Source of the DNA: Labia minor
Lineage: Eukaryota > Arthropoda > Insecta > Dermaptera > Spongiphoridae
NCBI GenBank assembly: GCA_963082975.1
Contig: OY720345.1
Span: 7,032,491-7,096,490 of the forward strand
Length of the DNA: 64,000 nucleotides
Reading direction: 5' to 3'
A program made the position numbers and the translations under genes. Positions within the stretch are counted from its first letter, which is position 1; each line of letters begins with the position of its first letter. This document shows positions 35,586 through 47,437 of the stretch, in pieces. A model generated the notes under the pieces. That model did not search any database. It saw only the letters and a program-made list of their open reading frames with translations, and was not told the DNA's origin.

Positions 35586-36285
35586 TTTATAAATACAAAC
35601 AGTCACCAAAGCATTAATAATTCAATATTTTTGATTTTTCTTATAATTTATAATAAAAAATTTAATTTTTAATTCATATATATTCATAGAATTTTTATAT
35701 GAACTGATTGTAAATATATTTAATATAAAAAAAAATAAAAAAAAAAAAAATTATTTTATTCTTAATTTTGTTATTGTGTGTATAGTAAGTAGAATGATGT
35801 TTTATTAAATTTCTAATAGAATTAAAGTTGTAGTATTTATTATTCTTATGTTTTGTCTGAGTGGCTGATATATTATATTATATATATTATATTGATGAAT
35901 TTTCAGATAAATATTTATTTGAAATCTTGCTATTATACAATTGGAGATATTCTAAATAATTATACTTTTTCTTTTTAATTCTTACAAATAAATATATATA
36001 ATAAATTATATTTAAATATATAATAAAAATTGGTCGTTCGATGAGTAACAAAGATTAATTTAATAGAATGAATGACACTTACTAAAGTCGCATGGGCGCG
36101 CACGTGGTTCCAGGTGGTGGAGGGTTTCGATTTCCAACTCAACTCACAAATTTTCATGTAATTTGCTTTCTTTTTTTAAAACACACACATTCATCCAAAA
36201 AGATAGAAGAATATATTATGAAGACACATTCTATTTTGAAGAAAGAAATTAGGCAATTGTCCGAGTGTAAGTGAGAGAGTAGCGT
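35586..36285. other. AT-rich interval, no gene recognised
   Basis: Low-complexity sequence. From about 36060 the base composition rises towards the CG-rich patch that follows. Confidence 0.4.
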
Positions 36286-36466
36286 GTTTGGTGAGGGTAG
36301 CCGATTGTGGTGATACGCGCGGAAGTGGTTCACCAAACGAAGGATTGGACGATTTGTACGGAACTGAGACCAGCAGGAGACTAACTGAATGCTCTCCCAT
36401 CGTACGGCATTTGGTGGGGCACGCGGCGCACGCAGAACTGCGGCGGCGACGGCGACGGCGAAGACA

Positions 36467-36497
<31 letters not shown>

Positions 36498-36510
36498 CGA
36501 GGATGACGAT
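36286..36510. other. CG-rich patch with (GAC)n repeat; possible promoter or first exon
   Basis: This is the longest CG-rich, CpG-containing stretch outside the hAT elements. It runs from GAGGGTAGCCGATTGTGG to a (GAC/GAT)n trinucleotide run at about 36470-36505. Several overlapping frames are open on both strands because of the trinucleotide repeat, and they give homopolymer-like proteins (poly-R, poly-S, poly-V, poly-T). No protein family is recognisable. No other copy exists in the window, so it may be single-copy DNA. A transcription start region is one explanation; a fragment of an unknown repeat is another. Confidence 0.35.
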
Positions 36511-36778
36511 GGCTGGTGTACAACCTCCAACACCATCATACATATACAATATATTTTACACAATATACAATTTATAGACACATCTCCTCGCTTCCTTCAC
36601 CTTCTCCCCCCTCCCCCCCCCCGGCTAAAGTAATTATTATAGTTAATCTAACTATTGATATGTATAAATTATAAAAGTAATTTTTTATGATTCAGTACTA
36701 AATAAAGCTCATGTTTGTATTTATGAAACAATAAATCACACTTTTATAGATTATTTTTAATTTTTTTTTACACATCAC

Positions 36779-37478
36779 AATCACATATTAAATAATTCAT
36801 TTTTTTTTACACGCTTTAACTTAGCTTACATCCGTTTCCGTGTCGTCAAATCTTGCAACGTTAATCTAACCCACTTCCCAATGTTCGAAAGAGCTGAAAT
36901 TTCGCATACATTTGTAACTCCGATGACAATGCAATATTCTGATTCAACTTAGGTCATAGGTGACCTAGGAGGTATTATATTTATCAATTAGTAACTACAT
37001 ATTACATCAAATTTTGATACAAAATAGTAAGTACATATTGCATAATATTGAAAAATAGTAATTAAATATTAATATAATAATAATTTAAATCACCTTTAAT
37101 TATTTTGTAAAAATATTTTTTAATTTAAATGAATATCAATTAAAGTAATGGCGATAGTGTTTTTGAAAAGATATATGTATATATAAACCAATAATCGAAT
37201 AATAATAATAAAATAATAATAATAATAATAATCAGCCCCCTATACCACCGATTTGATATATAATATTTTAAGTTGAAGAATCGACTTGAATAAAATTCTT
37301 TCAACATTCACACAATAACCTCAAATAAAAAACCGGGCGAAATTTCTATCAAGACTAAAAGTTAGGAAATAAAAAAATATAAAAAAAAAACTTTTTAAAA
37401 ACACGCTTTTATTTAAATGCACTAAAAAGGAGAAAAAATTTCTCCACATACACCACCATTTCCTTACAATTAATCATA
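36779..37478 (+). repeat. Dispersed repeat family C, copy 1
   Basis: It aligns almost without gaps to 43509-44217. Shared sequence includes CCGTTTCCGTGTCGTCAAAT, GAGCTGAAATTTCGCATACA, GTCATAGGTGACCTAGGAGG, a (TAA)n run and GCACTAAAAAG. The differences are a small fraction of positions. It ends where a truncated HINE-A copy begins, so its right end is probably lost. Confidence 0.8.
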
Positions 37479-37879
37479 GGGCATTAATCAAAATTCCTAG
37501 TTTTCTATCAACTTTTGAGAAATGTAGCTCAACCGGAAGAGAAGGTCATTACCTACAACGTTTTGATTTTTTTCCCTCTAAAGTGACCGTAAAAATAAAG
37601 ATAGAGGTTTGAGAGTTTTTCACATGTTTAAAAATTGTATAAAACTGCTATATATAGAATTTCAGCTTGATTGAATCGCTGAAAGTAGCGGAATTAATTT
37701 TTTAACACTGCAACACGTGACGTGGTGCATCAACAAAGATCCAAACACGCGCTGGTTTAATAAATATTATTTATTAATTTTAATTTATAATTTATAATTA
37801 ATGAAATTTAATTTTAATATAATATATGTTATTTAATCCAATTAAAATGTGCGAGATAGTCGAGTGGAGACACTTCAGC
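37478..37879 (+). mobile_element. HINE-A copy lacking its 5' third
   Basis: It enters at GGGCATTAATCAAAATTCC, just downstream of where the microsatellite would be, and runs to GCGAGATAGTCGAGTGGAG and the terminal hairpin. Confidence 0.75.
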
Positions 37880-38331
37880 TTATTTTTTAATGAAGTGCGT
37901 CGCGACAAATTTTAAGACCTCGAACAGGGTCGCGGTCGAAAAAGTTTGGGAAACATTGAAATATACGATTTATAAAGTTTTTTTTTCTCTCATTTATACA
38001 TTTAATAAATAGAATAGAAAAAATTGTATACTTCCCTTTACTATTATATAGTATCTTATCTTATTATGCTAGCTAAAATTGTATATATCTATTTATCTAT
38101 ATATCATGGTTCTCAAAAACCGCTCTAACGATTTTTTTCAAATTCACACTAGATATAGTATTTATAAAGAAAAATTAAGTTTTATTGATGATATCTCTTG
38201 AAACATTCAGCTTCATTATTAATTTCTTAATTGAAAATTATATATTATATGGAAAACGTCAAAATTTTTAATACTGCCTGCTAAGACAGTAAAAAAATGA
38301 CAATTTTTTATCTAAATACATATAGTCCAGC
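37880..38331. other. Interval with one orphan hAT end
   Basis: Positions 37888-37957 read AAGTGCGTCGCGACAAATTT through TTTGGGAAACATTG, resembling the right end of a hAT MITE (family ends often read TTTGGGAAACACTG). No matching left end was found. The rest is AT-rich. Confidence 0.4.
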
Positions 38332-38395
38332 GGTTGGACTGATGTTTTAACGAGTGGATTTCGTCGGTTCGAAACTCGCCGGGTGAATCGTTATT
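38332..38395 (+). mobile_element. Possible tRNA-like SINE head
   Basis: It contains TAGTCCAGCGGTTGGACT and the B-box match GTCGGTTCGAAACTCGCC, with spacing close to that of polymerase III internal promoters. No acceptor stem of a functional tRNA could be formed, and a T-rich sequence follows. A decayed SINE or tRNA pseudogene is likely. Confidence 0.35.
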
Positions 38396-38605
38396 TAAAA
38401 ATGAAAATAATGAATTTGTTATTTTTTTTCTTTTTATCTATTGTTTACATTTTAATAAATTACTATTTTATATTTATTTATTCATTGTTCTTTTATTAAA
38501 TTTAATATTTATTAATATTATTTATTATTAATTTATATATTGATGACATCACAAATGACATTTATATTGAAATTTGACTCCCGCCTTTTTTTAAAAGATA
38601 TATAT

Positions 38606-38736
38606 TTTTTATATTTAAAATATTTTAAAATTGTTTATTTAATTTCGAAATAAAATTAAAAATATATATTTTTTTTATATTTAAAATATTTTAAAATTTT
38701 TTATTTAATTTCGAAATAAAATTAAAAATATATATT
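38606..38736. repeat. Tandem duplication of a 66-bp AT-rich unit
   Basis: The unit containing TTTAATTTCGAAATAAAATT occurs twice in immediate succession with almost no differences. Confidence 0.7.
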
Positions 38737-38811
38737 TTAATAATATTTTATAATTATAAATTACGATATATATTTATCAATAATAATGAATTTTTTTTTT
38801 TTAACTTAATT

Positions 38812-40361
38812 ACAGAGCCGAGGCTCGGGGTCCCGGTATGATCTTAATATATTGTGAGAATTAGATAAATAATGTAGAGAGAAAAAAATATTTAAAAATA
38901 GATATTTATTTAAATGAAATAAAATTATTTAATTTACAGAATGAAAATGTCTATAATAATGTCTAAACATTTTTTCTTTATAATTTTACATTATAATAAT
39001 ACTAATTACAGTAGTTATAATATATGGGGAATTTTCAACTTTGACTGCCGATTTGACCATGTTCCCAAACGAATTTTAAAAAAACCAAGACCACTTTACA
39101 TTTACACATTTTAAGCTCTAATCGAATCCAAAATCAAAATTTAAAAAATCGAAAAACAAACTCACAGATATATAGATTTTATAAATGAACATTTATACAA
39201 TTTATTTTAATTAATTTGAAACATTTTAGGAAACAAATTTTTAATGGGTCATTTTTAGAAATCCCATTTAACAATTATAATAAATAATTAAAAAATTGTA
39301 AAATTTTTAAAGTATATAAAAATAAATTGTATAAATTGGTTAAAGGGTCGAGTGATAGTTCGGTGTCCCAGGTATATATTTTATATTAACACGCCTACTT
39401 TTCTGTATAATAAAGATATAAAGAATCATATTTTAATTTTTATATAACCAAGAAATCATTTTTTCACTTAAAATATAGTTGTAAAGCCCAAATCTCCGAT
39501 CCATATAACATCATCGACTGGGCCGCTACCAAAAGGAGTCTTCTCTTGCTCTGACTAGGGCCACCGGTATTTGCCATTAGTCTCGAAAAAATAATATTAA
39601 ATTTTATATAAATTTATAAATTAGAATATTTGAATTTGTTTAAATTTTAACACATGTAATCAATCATATGCATAAAGAATAGAAAATTTTGAAAATCAAC
39701 TTGGTATTAAATTCAGAAAAAAAAAATACTCATATATAGAATATATAGACTATTCGAATATAATTGAAACTCTTTCTCTCCCTCTATTTTAAATTTGAAA
39801 AAACGGAGTGTTAAGAAATTAAGATTCCTTATACAACATGGATGGTTAAATGAATTGGGCTCCCTACCTCCCTGAGAAATTCACATTAAAAATGTTTATA
39901 ATATTTTAGTTTATTAAATCAAACTATTATTTTTTTATTTCAATATTTTTAATGTTAATACAATAATTTTTATTTTATAATCTATAAAATAATTTAATTA
40001 TTTTTAAAAACAACGGTCTTCAATTACAATTTTTTTACTCTCTACTGACTGTTCATTTCATAACTGAAAATAGTGTCGAATAGAAATAGACGATATTACT
40101 TGGATTAATCTTATTATGCTAGCTAAAATTGTTTGTTTGTATTATTGAGGACCCCAGTTCAATTCATTTTAATCAGATTGATGCAATGATGCAACATTTA
40201 ATAATTGTAATAAATAATTAATTGTAGATTAATATTTTTTAAAGGGTCGAGCGACAGCTCGGTGTCCCAGGTATTAATATTACCAGCCAAACCCAATAAT
40301 AATGAATCATTTTTTTTAACTTAAGTACCGAGCCGAGGCTCGGGGTCCCGGTACTGTATAT
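38812..40361. repeat. Four short GC-rich direct repeats in AT-rich DNA
   Basis: Related motifs of about 30 bp occur at 38815-38840 (GCCGAGGCTCGGGGTCCCGG), 39346-39374 (AGTTCGGTGTCCCAGGTA), 40246-40275 (CAGCTCGGTGTCCCAGGTA) and 40329-40357 (GCCGAGGCTCGGGGTCCCGG). All are in the same orientation. Two carry an added GAGCCGAGGCTC palindrome. The function and the element class are unknown. Confidence 0.6.
39470..39590 (-). pseudogene. LINE reverse-transcriptase C-terminal fragment
   Basis: Minus-strand translation gives ANTGGPSQSKRRLLLVAAQS followed by MMLYGSEIWALQ. This is the pattern RRLL..V..S.LLYG.EIWA found downstream of the reverse-transcriptase core of Jockey/R1-like LINEs. Only about 40 codons remain and no other part of the element is visible nearby. 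Confidence 0.65.
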
Positions 40362-40748
40362 TATACACAATAATAGCACCAAATATAAAACAATATTTCT
40401 AAAAGTATTATCAACAAAAGCAAGCCAGCAACGAGTATTGTCTAATATGATATACTTTTATGAAAAAAAAAATTATTTTTAAATAGCATCATGATCATGT
40501 AAATTACTTTTCAACATTATTATTATTATTAATATTATTATTCTGAAGTAGGTCATGAGAATGGACAAACTTTTATAATTTATTATAAAGGTAATAATAA
40601 AATGATGCATATAGTATTAATGAAAAAAAAAATATCTCAATATTAGAGAGATAAATGATATAATTTATGAAAATTCAAAATTCGTTTAATTTAAAGTAAT
40701 AGGAATGATCTCAAATTTATTACACTAACAAATATTTATTCTCAAGAC

Positions 40749-41045
40749 CAGTGATTCTCAACCCTTTTTTTACCCCGGCACACTTTTAACGGTTTAAAAA
40801 TGATAAGTGTAATAATCATACCAATTTGTACCTTTTTTTAGAACCATATTGAAAAAAATTGAAAAAAAAGTCGTAAATGTTTAAGAGCCTGATCGCCAAA
40901 ACATTTTTACCTTTTTTTTTACATACATATAAAATAAATAAATACTTTTGCTTAATTTGAACTTTACATTTGTAAAATTTGGCGGCACATTTTGAAAATC
41001 TCGCGGCACACTAAAGTGCCGCGGCACAGTAGTTGAGTATCACTG
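40749..41045. mobile_element. hAT MITE (297 bp)
   Basis: The ends are CAGTGATTCTCAAC and GTTGAGTATCACTG. The flanks CTCAAGAC and CTCTACAC match at 6 of 8 positions. An internal GCGGCACACTAAAGTGCCGC palindrome lies near the right end. It has no coding content. Confidence 0.75.
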
Positions 41046-41382
41046 CTCTACACTCTAGAAAATTTTAAGTAATTATTATTAATGTTTTTTTTTTATTTTT
41101 TTTTTTTTTATTAAAATTTATTTTATTACATTAATATTTAAATGTGTTAGTATTTATAAATTTCCCTTATCATTTTATTAAATAAAGAAAGTTTCCTGCT
41201 AGAATTAAAATGAAAATTACACTTCTGTTCGAATTGATTCGATTAATGGCGAATAATAGAAATTGGAAATATTGTAGTATTGAAATATTCTCTTTCTCTC
41301 TCTCTTTCATTCATTTGAAAGATTCTCGAAAGTATTTATTTAAAATATATTATTTTTATATTGAGTATTATTCTAAAATAAA

Positions 41383-41912
41383 CTGGAGTGTCTCCAGTCG
41401 ACTATCTCGCAATTTGAATTGGATTAAATAACATATATTATATTTAAATTAAATTTAATTAATTATAAATTATAAATTAAAATTAATAAATAATATTTAT
41501 TAAACCAGCGCATGTTTGGCTGTTTGTTGATGGTACCACGTCACGTGATGGCGCGTGAGATTTGCAGTCGTGTTAAAAAATTAATTCCGGTACTTTCACT
41601 GAATCAATCAAGCTGAAATTCTATATTTAGCAATTTTATACAATTTTTAATCATTTGAAAAACTATCAAACATATATCTTTATTTTTAATGTCAGAATGT
41701 CAGTTTGAAGGAAAAAATATTGAAAACGTAGTAGGATAATGATCCACTCCAGAAAGAGCTACATTTCTCAAAAGTTGATAGAAAACTACGAATTTTGAAT
41801 AATACCCGTGTACCAAATTTCATTATTCTAGCTTAAACTGTTTTTTGCGTAATCTTGTCTACATACATACACACATACACACACAGAGACATTTTTCTCA
41901 TTCTTAGTGAAA
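41383..41912 (-). mobile_element. HINE-A copy, 5' end replaced by mariner sequence
   Basis: On plus it begins CTGGAGTGTCTCCAGTCGAC (3' end of the element) and continues past the AC-rich core at 41862-41884. It breaks off after TTCTTAGTGAAA, where a mariner fragment starts. The 5' hairpin is missing. Confidence 0.75.
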
Positions 41913-42034
41913 CGGTGGAATAAATGTGTAGATGCAGGAGAGTATTTTGAAGGGAAATAATGTAAGAATGTTATAAATATTTTTAATAAATTTTTAATAA
42001 CCAATTCCGCGAACTTTTTGACCCTACCTCGTAT
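41913..42034 (+). mobile_element. Mariner 3' end fragment
   Basis: Plus-strand translation begins RWNKCVDAGE, which resembles the RWNKCIDLGGDYFEG C-terminus of mariner transposases. The fragment ends with the terminal repeat GAACTTTTTGACCCTACCTC. It abuts HINE-A sequence on both sides. Confidence 0.6.
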
Positions 42035-42093
42035 AATATATGTTAATTAATCCAATTCAAATTTGCGAGAGAGTCAAGTGGAGACACTCCAGC
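42035..42093 (+). mobile_element. HINE-A 3' end fragment
   Basis: It contains CCAATTCAAATTTGCGAGAG and the hairpin TGGAGACACTCCA. It is opposite in orientation to the HINE-A copy ending at 41912. Confidence 0.65.
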
Positions 42094-42099
42094 TTATTC

Positions 42100-42195
42100 T
42101 TTTTAAAATTATCCTGGGGGGTACTATAATACGAAAGATGCTAAAAGGAGGCAATTTCGTTTTGTTATGTTTTTTCAGTTTAACTTGTAAAGGTA
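42100..42195 (+). repeat. Fragment related to the hAT MITE at 42577-42879
   Basis: The stretch reading AAAATTATCCTGGGGGGTAC through AAAGATGCTAAAAGGAGGCA matches 42742-42795 inside the neighbouring hAT element. It has no element end of its own. Confidence 0.55.
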
Positions 42196-42576
42196 GAACA
42201 CTTTTTGTAAAGAATAGTTACAAGATATACAAATATATTCGATTATATATTAATTAACATTGAAGAGATAAAGGAAAGGGTGGGGGCACTCCTTCTCTAT
42301 GTGCGTGTAAAGTAAGAACTAAAATTGTCTGGTATTTTTATATTTTTGACTTAATTCTTTATTTTTTTTTAAAGAAAAAAAAAAGAAAATCCGATTAGTA
42401 AAAAAAAAATTTTTTTCTAAGAGGATATTTTTGACCCTGATTATTATTTAAATAGAATAGAAATATTTTTTCTCAGTCAGTCTATTGGGGGAACTTTTAA
42501 AGGGAGAGTGAGTGCTATGTTTTTCTTTCACATTTGATTGTCTTTAATAATTATTTTACGTATGTATACTTTAATG

Positions 42577-42879
42577 CAGCGGTCGGGGAACCCGAGTAAA
42601 TTACCTCAAATGGGGTAAAAATGAAATTTTTGGGGGTAAAACTAAAACTATTGTGAAAAAAAAATATAAATTTTTATTTTGCTATTTTATAAACCTGTTA
42701 GTATTTTTACAAATTAAATTTTTAGTTATTGTTTTCTTTTCAAAATTATCATGGGGGGGCTATAATAGGAAAGATGCTAAAAAGAGGCGATTTCGTTTTT
42801 TTTTCTCTTCACCATGGGGTAATATCAACTTACACAAAAATATTTTGGGGTAATTATTAAAAAAGTTCACCGACCGCTG
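42577..42879. mobile_element. hAT MITE (303 bp), no target duplication visible
   Basis: The ends CAGCGGTCGGGGAAC and GTTCACCGACCGCTG are near-perfect inverted copies. The flanks (CTTTAATG and ATGTAGAT) do not match. This could mean recombination between two copies after insertion. Confidence 0.7.
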
Positions 42880-43508
42880 ATGTAGATATATCCATTCAGA
42901 AAACGATAAGCGTGATATTTATGAAAAAAAAAGATTATAATTAATTATATAGATGTTTATATTTTTAAATTACTTATAAAAAGTAATTGAATATACCTAT
43001 ACATATTTATTTGAAAATTTAAAAAATAATTATCAATTTACGAATATTCCTTTGTAATAAAATATTATTTAAATGGCAAATGAATAAATGAAATTGATAA
43101 AACGTGAAGAAGAAAGTAAAAAAAAAAACATTCCTTTTTGATTATTTAAGAACCATTTAAATCAAAATTAAATAAATAAATGAAAAAGAATTTAATAAAA
43201 GTATTTTATTACATAGTATCTTGAAATTTAATTTATATATATATATATTACAAAGTGAAATGAAATCAATAAAATTTAAACTGATAATGAGCAACCCACA
43301 CTCAATGATCTTAGCAGTTCAAATAATTAATTAATTAATAGTTTAATTATCTATTTATTTTGCAATATTTGTCTGGATTAAGGATATAAATGGAATGAAG
43401 ATATAAAAATAATTAATGACATTACAGCATTTTAAATGACTTAATATATTGATGATAAATAATTATTAAGTGTTAAAGCCAATTCATTTTTAAAAATTTT
43501 AAAAATGA
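42880..43508. other. AT-rich interval, no gene recognised
   Basis: Low-complexity sequence with short TA runs. No element end seen. Confidence 0.45.
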
Positions 43509-44470
43509 AAATCACATATTAAATAATTCATTTTTTTTTTACACGATTTAATTTAGCTTACACCCGTTTCCGTGTCGTCAAATCTTGCAACGTTAATCTG
43601 ACCCACTTCCCAATGTTCGAATGAGCTGAAATTTCGCATACATATGTAACTCCGATGACAATGCAATATTCTGATTCAACTTAGGTCATAGGTGACCTAG
43701 GAGGTATTATATTTATCAATTAGTAATTACATATTACATAAAATATTGATACAAAATAGTAAGTACCTACATATTGCATAATATTGAAAAATAGTAATTA
43801 AATATTAATATAATATTAATTTAAATCACGTTTAATTATTTTGTAAAAATATTTTTTAATTTAAATGAATATCAATTAAAGTAATGGCGATACTGTTTTT
43901 GAAAAGATATATGTATATATAAACCAATAATCGAATAATAATAATAAAATAATAATAATAATAATAATCAGCCCCCTATACCACCGATTTGATATACAAT
44001 ATTTTGAGGTGAAGTATCGACTTGGATTAGATTCTTTCAACATTCACACAATAAACTCAAATAAAAAACCGGGCGAAATTTCTATCAAGACTAAAAGTTA
44101 GGAAATAAAAAAAATATAAAAAAAAAACTTTTTAAAAACACGCTTTTATTTAAATGCACTAAAAAGTAGAAAATAATTTCTCTACACACACCACAATTTC
44201 ATTATAATTAATCATATCTAAAAAATGAAATCGTGGACGCCAAACATGCAGAGAAAGGAAAAGAATACGAAGGACATTTCATTGTATATCCACAATTCTT
44301 TCTGTTTTTTTTTCCTTTTTTAACTATAATTGATAACTATATCTATTTGAAGTAGAATTTATGTTTTTCCCTGCAATTGTGGTGTGTGTGGCGAAATTAT
44401 TTTCTACTTTTTAGTGCATTTAAATAAAAGCGTGTTTTTAAAAAGTTTTTTTTTTATATTTTTTTTATTT
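43509..44470 (+). repeat. Dispersed repeat family C, copy 2, with a long terminal hairpin
   Basis: The first 700 bp match 36779-37478. The right end adds an inverted copy of the last part of the shared sequence: about 44105-44197 pairs with 44375-44470 almost perfectly, apart from one three-base change. The loop is about 180 bp. No coding sequence. Confidence 0.75.
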
Positions 44471-45240
44471 TAAACTCATTATCATATCCCAAATACGATA
44501 TGGTAAAAATCTGTTTTTTTTTTGAAACTTGTTTACCAATAGTCTAGTACCGTCTCTCTTACTAAACATTGCTTAGTCTACAAGACCATTTATGAGACAA
44601 ATGCAATTCTTCTCCTCATTCAATGGCACATCTTCAAAGGACAGTCTCACCAAATCAGACTAGAGATTTTCTAATTCTAAAGAATAGACAAATTGTGATA
44701 ATTTATAAACTAATCTATCATTTCATTTCATTAATTAATATATTTATTTATTTCTATAAAATTTAAATAAAATACATTAAAATAGTTATGATAATTAATA
44801 TTCATCATCATTTTATATGACATTTAATTTTTAATTATTATTTTAAAATAAATGAAATATTCAATTATATTCATAATTTAAATTGTTTTATATATCGCGG
44901 TCATTTTATATTTACTATATACAGTATACAGCACCTATATTTAATCATTCTAAATGGCTAAGATTATTTCAATTAAATTGTATTTATTATTTAGCCCCCT
45001 GTGAGGTAGGCATTTATTTTCATAATTAAATATTAAATTATATTTTCTATCATACCTATATTATATAAATATTATATAAATTTTCATTATTACGTTCATA
45101 TTTTATTAAATTTCCATTTTATTAATAAATAATAAAATCATATTTTCAATTGTAATGAATATATGTATGAAAATGTCTTGTGATTTATTATTGTAATCCC
45201 TTGGAGTGGGGGGATATATCTATATAATTAGTCTAATTAA
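44471..45240. other. AT-rich interval, no gene recognised
   Basis: No repeat end or coding block was identified. Confidence 0.45.
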
Positions 45241-45659
45241 TACGAGGGTGGGGTGAAAAGTTTCCGGCCTGACTAAGAAAAACGATGTTTTTAAATTTTC
45301 TTTTTGCTTTATTTTTCAACATAATCTCCATCAACACTGAAACATTTCTCATAATTTGTTTTTAATTAATTAATTAATTAATTTAAGTCTCATCAACAGT
45401 TATGAATTGACGCAAAAATTTATTTGGATTACGCCTACAGCGCCAAATTGTCCGTTTTTCGAAGCAGTTTTTGGTCTAACGACAGCAAAAATCACGGCAC
45501 CCACGTTGCACACAGCTTTCCATGTTCATGGAAAATATTTCTCACACGTTCAGCTGACATCGTACTCAGCTATCTTGAATGTTGAAAAATAAAAGAAAAA
45601 AAAATTTAATAACATCGTTTTTCTTGGTCAGGCCGGAAACTTTTCACCCCACCCTCGTA
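45241..45659 (-). mobile_element. Mariner-derived MITE, complete copy
   Basis: Near-perfect inverted ends begin TACGAGGGTGGGGTGAAAAG on each strand, and TA forms part of both termini. Minus-strand translation of the interior keeps SAERVRNIF, CATWVP, LDQKLLRK and NPNKFLRQFITVDET-like stretches, remnants of the N-terminal and linker region of a mariner transposase. The catalytic core is deleted. Confidence 0.8.
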
Positions 45660-45924
45660 TATATTAATGTGGTTATAAAGTTAGAAAGTCATTCTTTCAT
45701 ATTACAAAAATTGTTCTACCTTGTTCTAGAATGTTGGGGTCATAAAGGCTATAAATTTTTTTGGCTGCTTACTATGCTTTTTCACTTGTCGTATTAGTGC
45801 TGGAGAAAATATCGAATTTTCTCTTTGTATATTCACCTCAATTTTAAGAAAGCTCTAACGCATAATGGCATCTAGAAGAAATCGCTCAAAACTTATTACT
45901 TTATCTAGAATACACAACTTAGAT
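45660..45924. other. Short interval without recognised features
   Basis: Ordinary AT-rich sequence between the mariner MITE and the next hAT element. Confidence 0.4.
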
Positions 45925-46206
45925 CAGCGGTCGCCAAACTTTTTGACCTCACGGACCAGTTAATTCATAATTTAAATCCCGCGGACCACTAATAGGATTT
46001 TTTAAGTGTTAAATATATTTATATATAAAAATTGTGATCAAAGAACACATAAACATTGAGTTTTTATAACTTATCACGTATTGTTATGAATTGAATCATG
46101 TTTTAATGCATCTTAAAACATAACTTAACATGATGAGTAAGGATATTCCACATTTTTCTGCGGACCAGCGAAATTTTCTCGCGGACCACCACTTTGGCAA
46201 CCGCTG
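45925..46206. mobile_element. hAT MITE (282 bp)
   Basis: The ends are CAGCGGTCGCCAAAC and TTTGGCAACCGCTG, and the flanks ACTTAGAT and ATTTAGAT agree at 7 of 8 positions. Short CGCGGACCA motifs sit near both ends. No coding content. Confidence 0.8.
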
Positions 46207-46712
46207 ATTTAGATATTAGAAATCTTTAAATTAAAAAAAAATATTTTCTCTTAACTTTTATAATTAGAGGATTGAATATTAAGCAAGTAAAGATTCCAAT
46301 TCACAAAATGCTTTTAAGATAAGAGGATATGTACCTTCCTCAAATATCAGGTATTCAAAAAAAAAATTATTTATATTTTTAAATTTTTTAAAAATATCAA
46401 ATCATTTAAGGTTATTAATATTAAAATCTAATGTAAAGAATTTATATTAACTACCTTGTATAATTTTAATTAAATAAAATATAATTTTATCAAAATATTA
46501 AATAATTTACCACAGTTTTAGATTTACGTTATTAAAAAAATTAAAATTAATTAAATTTGGTAAAAGATAATTAGAAAACTTTATATTAAAAAAGTTTTCG
46601 ATAATTTATATCCCCAATCAACTTGGATAAGAAATCCATCAGTAGATGTGTAAATAGTTGCCTACCTTTCAAGGATGAGAGTAAACAAAAGGGATACCTT
46701 GTCCCTTTAATG
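46207..46712. other. AT-rich interval, no gene recognised
   Basis: Nothing recognised. It ends at the target duplication of the next hAT insert. Confidence 0.45.
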
Positions 46713-46960
46713 CAGCGGTTTCCAACCTGTGGGGGCGCCTCCCTTGGGGGGGGGGGGGGCGAAGGAAATTCAAGTGCCCGTAAATTTTTGAAAAATTTCG
46801 ATTTTTTTTTCAGTATGGTTCTAAAGAAAAAGTCAGATGACTTTTTACCATGGCCCACTCCTGTTCCATGTTGTTATATTATTTCAGAAATGTGTAAGGG
46901 GGCGCAAGAATTTTTTTTAGAAAATGGGGGGCGCCGGTACAGAAAAGTTGGAAACCACTG
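46713..46960. mobile_element. hAT MITE (248 bp) with perfect target duplication
   Basis: The ends are CAGCGGTTTCCAACC and GTTGGAAACCACTG, with CTTTAATG on both sides (46705-46712 and 46961-46968). G-rich runs lie near both ends. The open frames across it on either strand are products of the repeat. Confidence 0.85.
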
Positions 46961-47437
46961 CTTTAATGGTATTTTATATTATTCTTAAGTTTGAGTGTAT
47001 AAAGGTATTAAATACTTATAAAGAAAGATACATTTTCTTATTAAATATATATATTTTAAATAGAAAGTGTATTCGTAGTTAATATTATTAAAGAATTCAA
47101 ATTGTGTAAAGAATAAGTAAAGTACGAAAAGGATGTATTATAAATTGAAAAATTGTATATTTAAATTTAAAATTATTGGTCATCTAATAGCAATAGTTTA
47201 ATATATAAGATTTATCTATTTATTATTTTATTTAAGTATTAAAATTATTATTATTAGATTAATATAAGATGGAATTACAAAAAAAGAAGGAATATTAGGA
47301 AATCTTTATAGTGTGTAGTGTAGTCATGGGTTAATTAACAATATTTAGAATGTTTGTGATTCAAATAATCTCATTTTAATGCCTCAATATTATTAATTTA
47401 ATAATCAGTTTAATATATATAGATAGATAGATAGATA
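46961..47437. other. AT-rich interval, no gene recognised
   Basis: Nothing recognised apart from a (GATA)n run at 47420-47437 that serves as the next insertion site. Confidence 0.45.

Noticed and set aside
36154-36581. Six overlapping open frames on both strands across the (GAC)n run
   Set aside because: They code for homopolymer-like stretches in every frame because the trinucleotide repeat contains no stop codons. No domain and no splice-supported gene structure.
46586-46988. Open frames of 90 and 121 codons on opposite strands
   Set aside because: Both cross a hAT MITE with G and C runs. No conserved domain.
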